From: Xenorhabdus sp. IM139775
GTDB lineage: Bacteria > Pseudomonadota > Gammaproteobacteria > Enterobacterales > Enterobacteriaceae
Direction: 5' to 3'
Length of the DNA stretch: 37,092 nucleotides
Assembly (NCBI RefSeq): GCF_028598745.1
Contig: NZ_JAQRFK010000031.1
Location: 1 to 37,092 of the forward strand
The notes beneath the pieces were generated by a model. It saw only the letters and a list, made by a program, of their open reading frames with translations. It searched no databases and was not told where the DNA came from. Below, piece by piece: positions 35,701-37,092 of this stretch. A program made the position numbers and the translations under genes. How positions within the stretch are numbered: the first letter of the stretch is position 1; each line of letters starts with the position of its first letter.

Positions 35701-37092
35701 CACACAATACCAAGCCGATAAAGGCAGTGTCTCGCTGACGGCGGGCAGCCATACCAGTGAAGCTGCAACCAACAGCCAAAACACGCATACCGCTGACACC
35801 ACGGGCAATGCCAACTTGCGCGTCTACACCAAAACGATGGCCGATATCGCCGTCAGTGGCAACGGCAGTGGCAGCCATCAGGAAACGTCCGACAACAATA
35901 CCAGCGCAGTGACCGGCAGCCTCAACGCCCAAAACGGCATTCAGGTTCAGGTGACCAGAGATGCCCGTTACCAAGGCACTTCAATGAATGCAGGTAAAGG
36001 TTCAGTCAACGTTGATGCGGGCAGCAATATCCAATTCAATCAAGCCACTGATCGCACTGAGAAACAAAGCAATGGTTACAATGGCGAGGTTTCCCTGACC
36101 GTGGGAACGACCCCTGACAAAAAGAACTTCAGTGGTAGCCTCGGGGGTGGTTATCACACCGACAATCAAAGCACGACGACAGCGCAAACCAGCAATATCA
36201 CGGGCGGGCAAGAAGCCAATCTGCATGCAGGCAATAATCTGGCGTTACAAGGTGCCAATGTCTCCGGCAAACAGGTTGATTTAACGGCACAGCGTGGAAA
36301 AATCGACCTGACTTCGGCTCAAGATACGGCCAACGCCAATGGTTGGAACGTCAGCGCTAAAGCTAAAGGGGGGATGTCCTCCACCGCCCGCAAAAATGAA
36401 GGGGGTAAAGGTGCGGCAGGTAATGCTGCTGCAACCGACGATCCGGCGAACAAAATCATCGACAACAAGTATGACATTGGTGGTGAATTGAAATTTGGTG
36501 TCAACCAACTGGATCAAACCACTCACCATAACGCTCAGGTTTCCGGTGGCAATGTCAGCCTGACCAGTGCGGGAGAGACTTCACTCAAAGGCACGAATGT
36601 GACGGCGGATCAGGTAACAGGCAAAGTCGGCGGCAATTTCAATGTTGAAAGCCGCAAAGACAGCACCCATAGCCTGAATGTCGGTCTGGATGCCGGCTTA
36701 GGTTATAGCAAAACCGTCAAAGGGGATGATCCGGCTAAACAGGCTGCTCCTGCGGCAACCACTGCCCCAACTGAAACCGCAGTTGCTGGCAACGCGAAAA
36801 CCGAAGGTAAGGCACCAAGTTTGAAAGATCAACTGCAAGCCACGTTCAAAGGGTTCAACGGCAAACTCAAAGGCAATTACGATACGCTAGACCGGGAAGC
36901 CGTCGGTCAACAAGCCACATTGACCGGCATTCAAGGGGTTAATCTGGATGTTTCTGGCACAACAAACTTAGTGGGCGGCAAAATTGACAGCGCACAAGGT
37001 TCTGTTGCATTGAATACCCCGCACATTAATCAACAATCTGTCGCGGGCTACGATCAGGGCAAAAACTTAGGGATTAATGTGCCGGATTCCAT
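32792..37092 (+). CDS. xhlA: TpsA haemolysin/cytolysin, ShlA/XhlA family (3' end outside window)
   Basis: The frame is open from the ATG at 32792 to the window edge, 1433 residues without a stop. The start has AAAGG 7 nt upstream; an ATG 11 codons earlier is less likely. A signal peptide (about 1-30) leads to the TPS secretion domain: LSHNQYVDFNVDQMGAVFNNS, then ILNEVISRNPSLLFG, and the NPNGI motif (140-144) followed by C146-N-G-C149 and FINT. The rest is beta-helix repeat, colinear in my memory with Serratia ShlA (GMDKLGSGVE, then TTRPVEK, then GDIYDQGTQYQA, then KVGGNFNVESRKD). ShlA-type toxins are pore-forming haemolysins activated by their TpsB partner. Relative to ShlA only the final tens of residues seem missing. 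No contact-dependent-inhibition toxin junction such as VENN has appeared. Confidence 0.92.
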   Translation, partial: MEIKKFKLSPTGKLAASMAIILATCSVSFANGITPGGDAAHSPDVIQADTGATVVNIVAPSESGLSHNQYVDFNVDQMGAVFNNSLENGTSQLAGELSANSNLNGQAASVILNEVISRNPSLLFGEQEVFGIAADYVLANPNGITCNGCGFINTNQASLVVGNPLVENGVLQNFSTFDNLNALNIRNNGLSHKDVLNLIAPKIDVNGQVITPKALNITTGNNKISADGSILEVQPANPGALDSYYLGSMQAGRIRLLNTAEGNGVNLQGKMTADNGIEIESHGDVKLEAANLKGGDIRLQGNNVLSQGRLNHASSDSTGNNNRQGTFSGVYTEHKQVSESIARTQLTGKNITLVAKQNNHIMATDIDGDNVKLTGANLKLDGQQLHQLDHNTNDQWKISWQYDVTHKNEKTQYEGNTLKARENVHLTASEGNAEILASKINAGNQLSVSARKEVKLASLVESEMTSEEGYQKNHTASLQTGNWKKSDTKQNSTGNELSAGGDLGIKAGGNADIIGTRISAGKNLIISADQQASIRVQSLVDDQSFAKDKTYWGGVAGGSKKDNRDTSETHHISEVTAGGHLLLTGTNGVTITGSKVKAQQGAYVAAHDGQLTIDNAVSHTYKEVDERKGTVFNITKNTNQEHNKAQKSSGSHLISDADLKLLSNKDINVIGSLAKSAGELQLNTSGNINILNYGEKNQHQQEKTNLDLQYYAKEMKDKQYRAGVGFHHTLDKQQDENTTQQPAELNGGNLTVNAGKNVTVTGTKLVTTQGDAKITGDNIALLAGENSTSTSTSQEKLSSSVFVTGGMDKLGSGVEGTYNRDGKSQGQTTAEIAKTQVTGNLELNALGELKQQGTNHQVQGAYQANAGRVKNVATANTESGSTHQLQVGGEISGTADYSATTRPVEKTAKAAADKKLDTAISKTDTPNVGIELAMNGNSRYTNNHQSNAVVTTIKAGDVKVTTNGDIYDQGTQYQADKGSVSLTAGSHTSEAATNSQNTHTADTTGNANLRVYTKTMADIAVSGNGSGSHQETSDNNTSAVTGSLNAQNGIQVQVTRDARYQGTSMNAGKGSVNVDAGSNIQFNQATDRTEKQSNGYNGEVSLTVGTTPDKKNFSGSLGGGYHTDNQSTTTAQTSNITGGQEANLHAGNNLALQGANVSGKQVDLTAQRGKIDLTSAQDTANANGWNVSAKAKGGMSSTARKNEGGKGAAGNAAATDDPANKIIDNKYDIGGELKFGVNQLDQTTHHNAQVSGGNVSLTSAGETSLKGTNVTADQVTGKVGGNFNVESRKDSTHSLNVGLDAGLGYSKTVKGDDPAKQAAPAATTAPTETAVAGNAKTEGKAPSLKDQLQATFKGFNGKLKGNYDTLDREAVGQQATLTGIQGVNLDVSGTTNLVGGKIDSAQGSVALNTPHINQQSVAGYDQGKNLGINVPDS

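Noticed and set aside
32792-37092. Contact-dependent inhibition protein (CdiA) instead of a haemolysin
   Set aside because: The partner is ShlB-sized, the repeats follow ShlA from end to end as I recall it, and no VENN-type junction or immunity gene is seen; the missing 3' end leaves a small doubt.
1-37092. CRISPR arrays, tRNA genes, insertion sequences or prophage genes
   Set aside because: No regularly spaced repeats, cloverleaf sequences, transposase or integrase frames were visible on either strand.

Overview
The window carries one complete type VI secretion system (T6SS) and, beside it, a two-partner-secretion haemolysin locus. Nearly all T6SS genes lie on the minus strand. Gene content and order (tssB-tssC-tssE-tssF-tssG-fha-tssJ-tssK-tssL-clpV-vasH-vasI-tssA-tssM-vasL-vgrG) follow the Vibrio cholerae vas layout. 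The adjacent ShlB/ShlA-type pair and the AT-rich spacers point to Morganellaceae, most likely Xenorhabdus (XhlB/XhlA), with Photorhabdus or a relative as alternatives. The genus call is inference from protein resemblance, not from a marker gene.

Layout. 1-120: intrinsic terminator closing the leftward unit. 121-5186: a small, AT-rich, Imm50-like immunity gene and a 1557-aa Rhs effector whose last 132 residues look like an HNH/EndoVII nuclease. 5199-8994: PAAR-like DUF4150 protein, DUF2169 adaptor and VgrG. 9010-10359: VasL. 10378-10403: a textbook intrinsic terminator between vasL and tssM. 10431-28919: the structural genes tssM, tssA, vasI/tagO, a VasH-like regulator that lacks its ATPase domain, clpV, tssL, tssK, tssJ, tagH, tssG, tssF, tssE, tssC and tssB, packed with overlaps or gaps of 0-20 nt. 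28920-29849: a very AT-rich divergent regulatory region. 29850-30368: hcp on the plus strand, alone. 30996-32666: TpsB transporter. 32792 to the end of the window: its TpsA haemolysin, cut off by the window edge probably within its last hundred residues.

How it works together. TssJ-TssL-TssM form the membrane complex, TssE-TssF-TssG-TssK with VgrG form the baseplate, TssA primes assembly, Hcp forms the tube, TssB/TssC the contractile sheath, and ClpV recycles the sheath. VgrG, the DUF4150 tip and the DUF2169 adaptor probably deliver the Rhs nuclease, and the last gene protects the producer. The haemolysin is a separate, probably anti-eukaryotic weapon.

Points to look at first: the VasH homologue with GAF and Fis-type HTH but no AAA+ domain; the strong terminator that separates the effector module from the machine operon; an FHA protein that has lost the usual phosphopeptide-binding residues; the glycine-rich duplicated N-terminus of VgrG; and the composition jumps around the toxin/immunity end and across the effector module.
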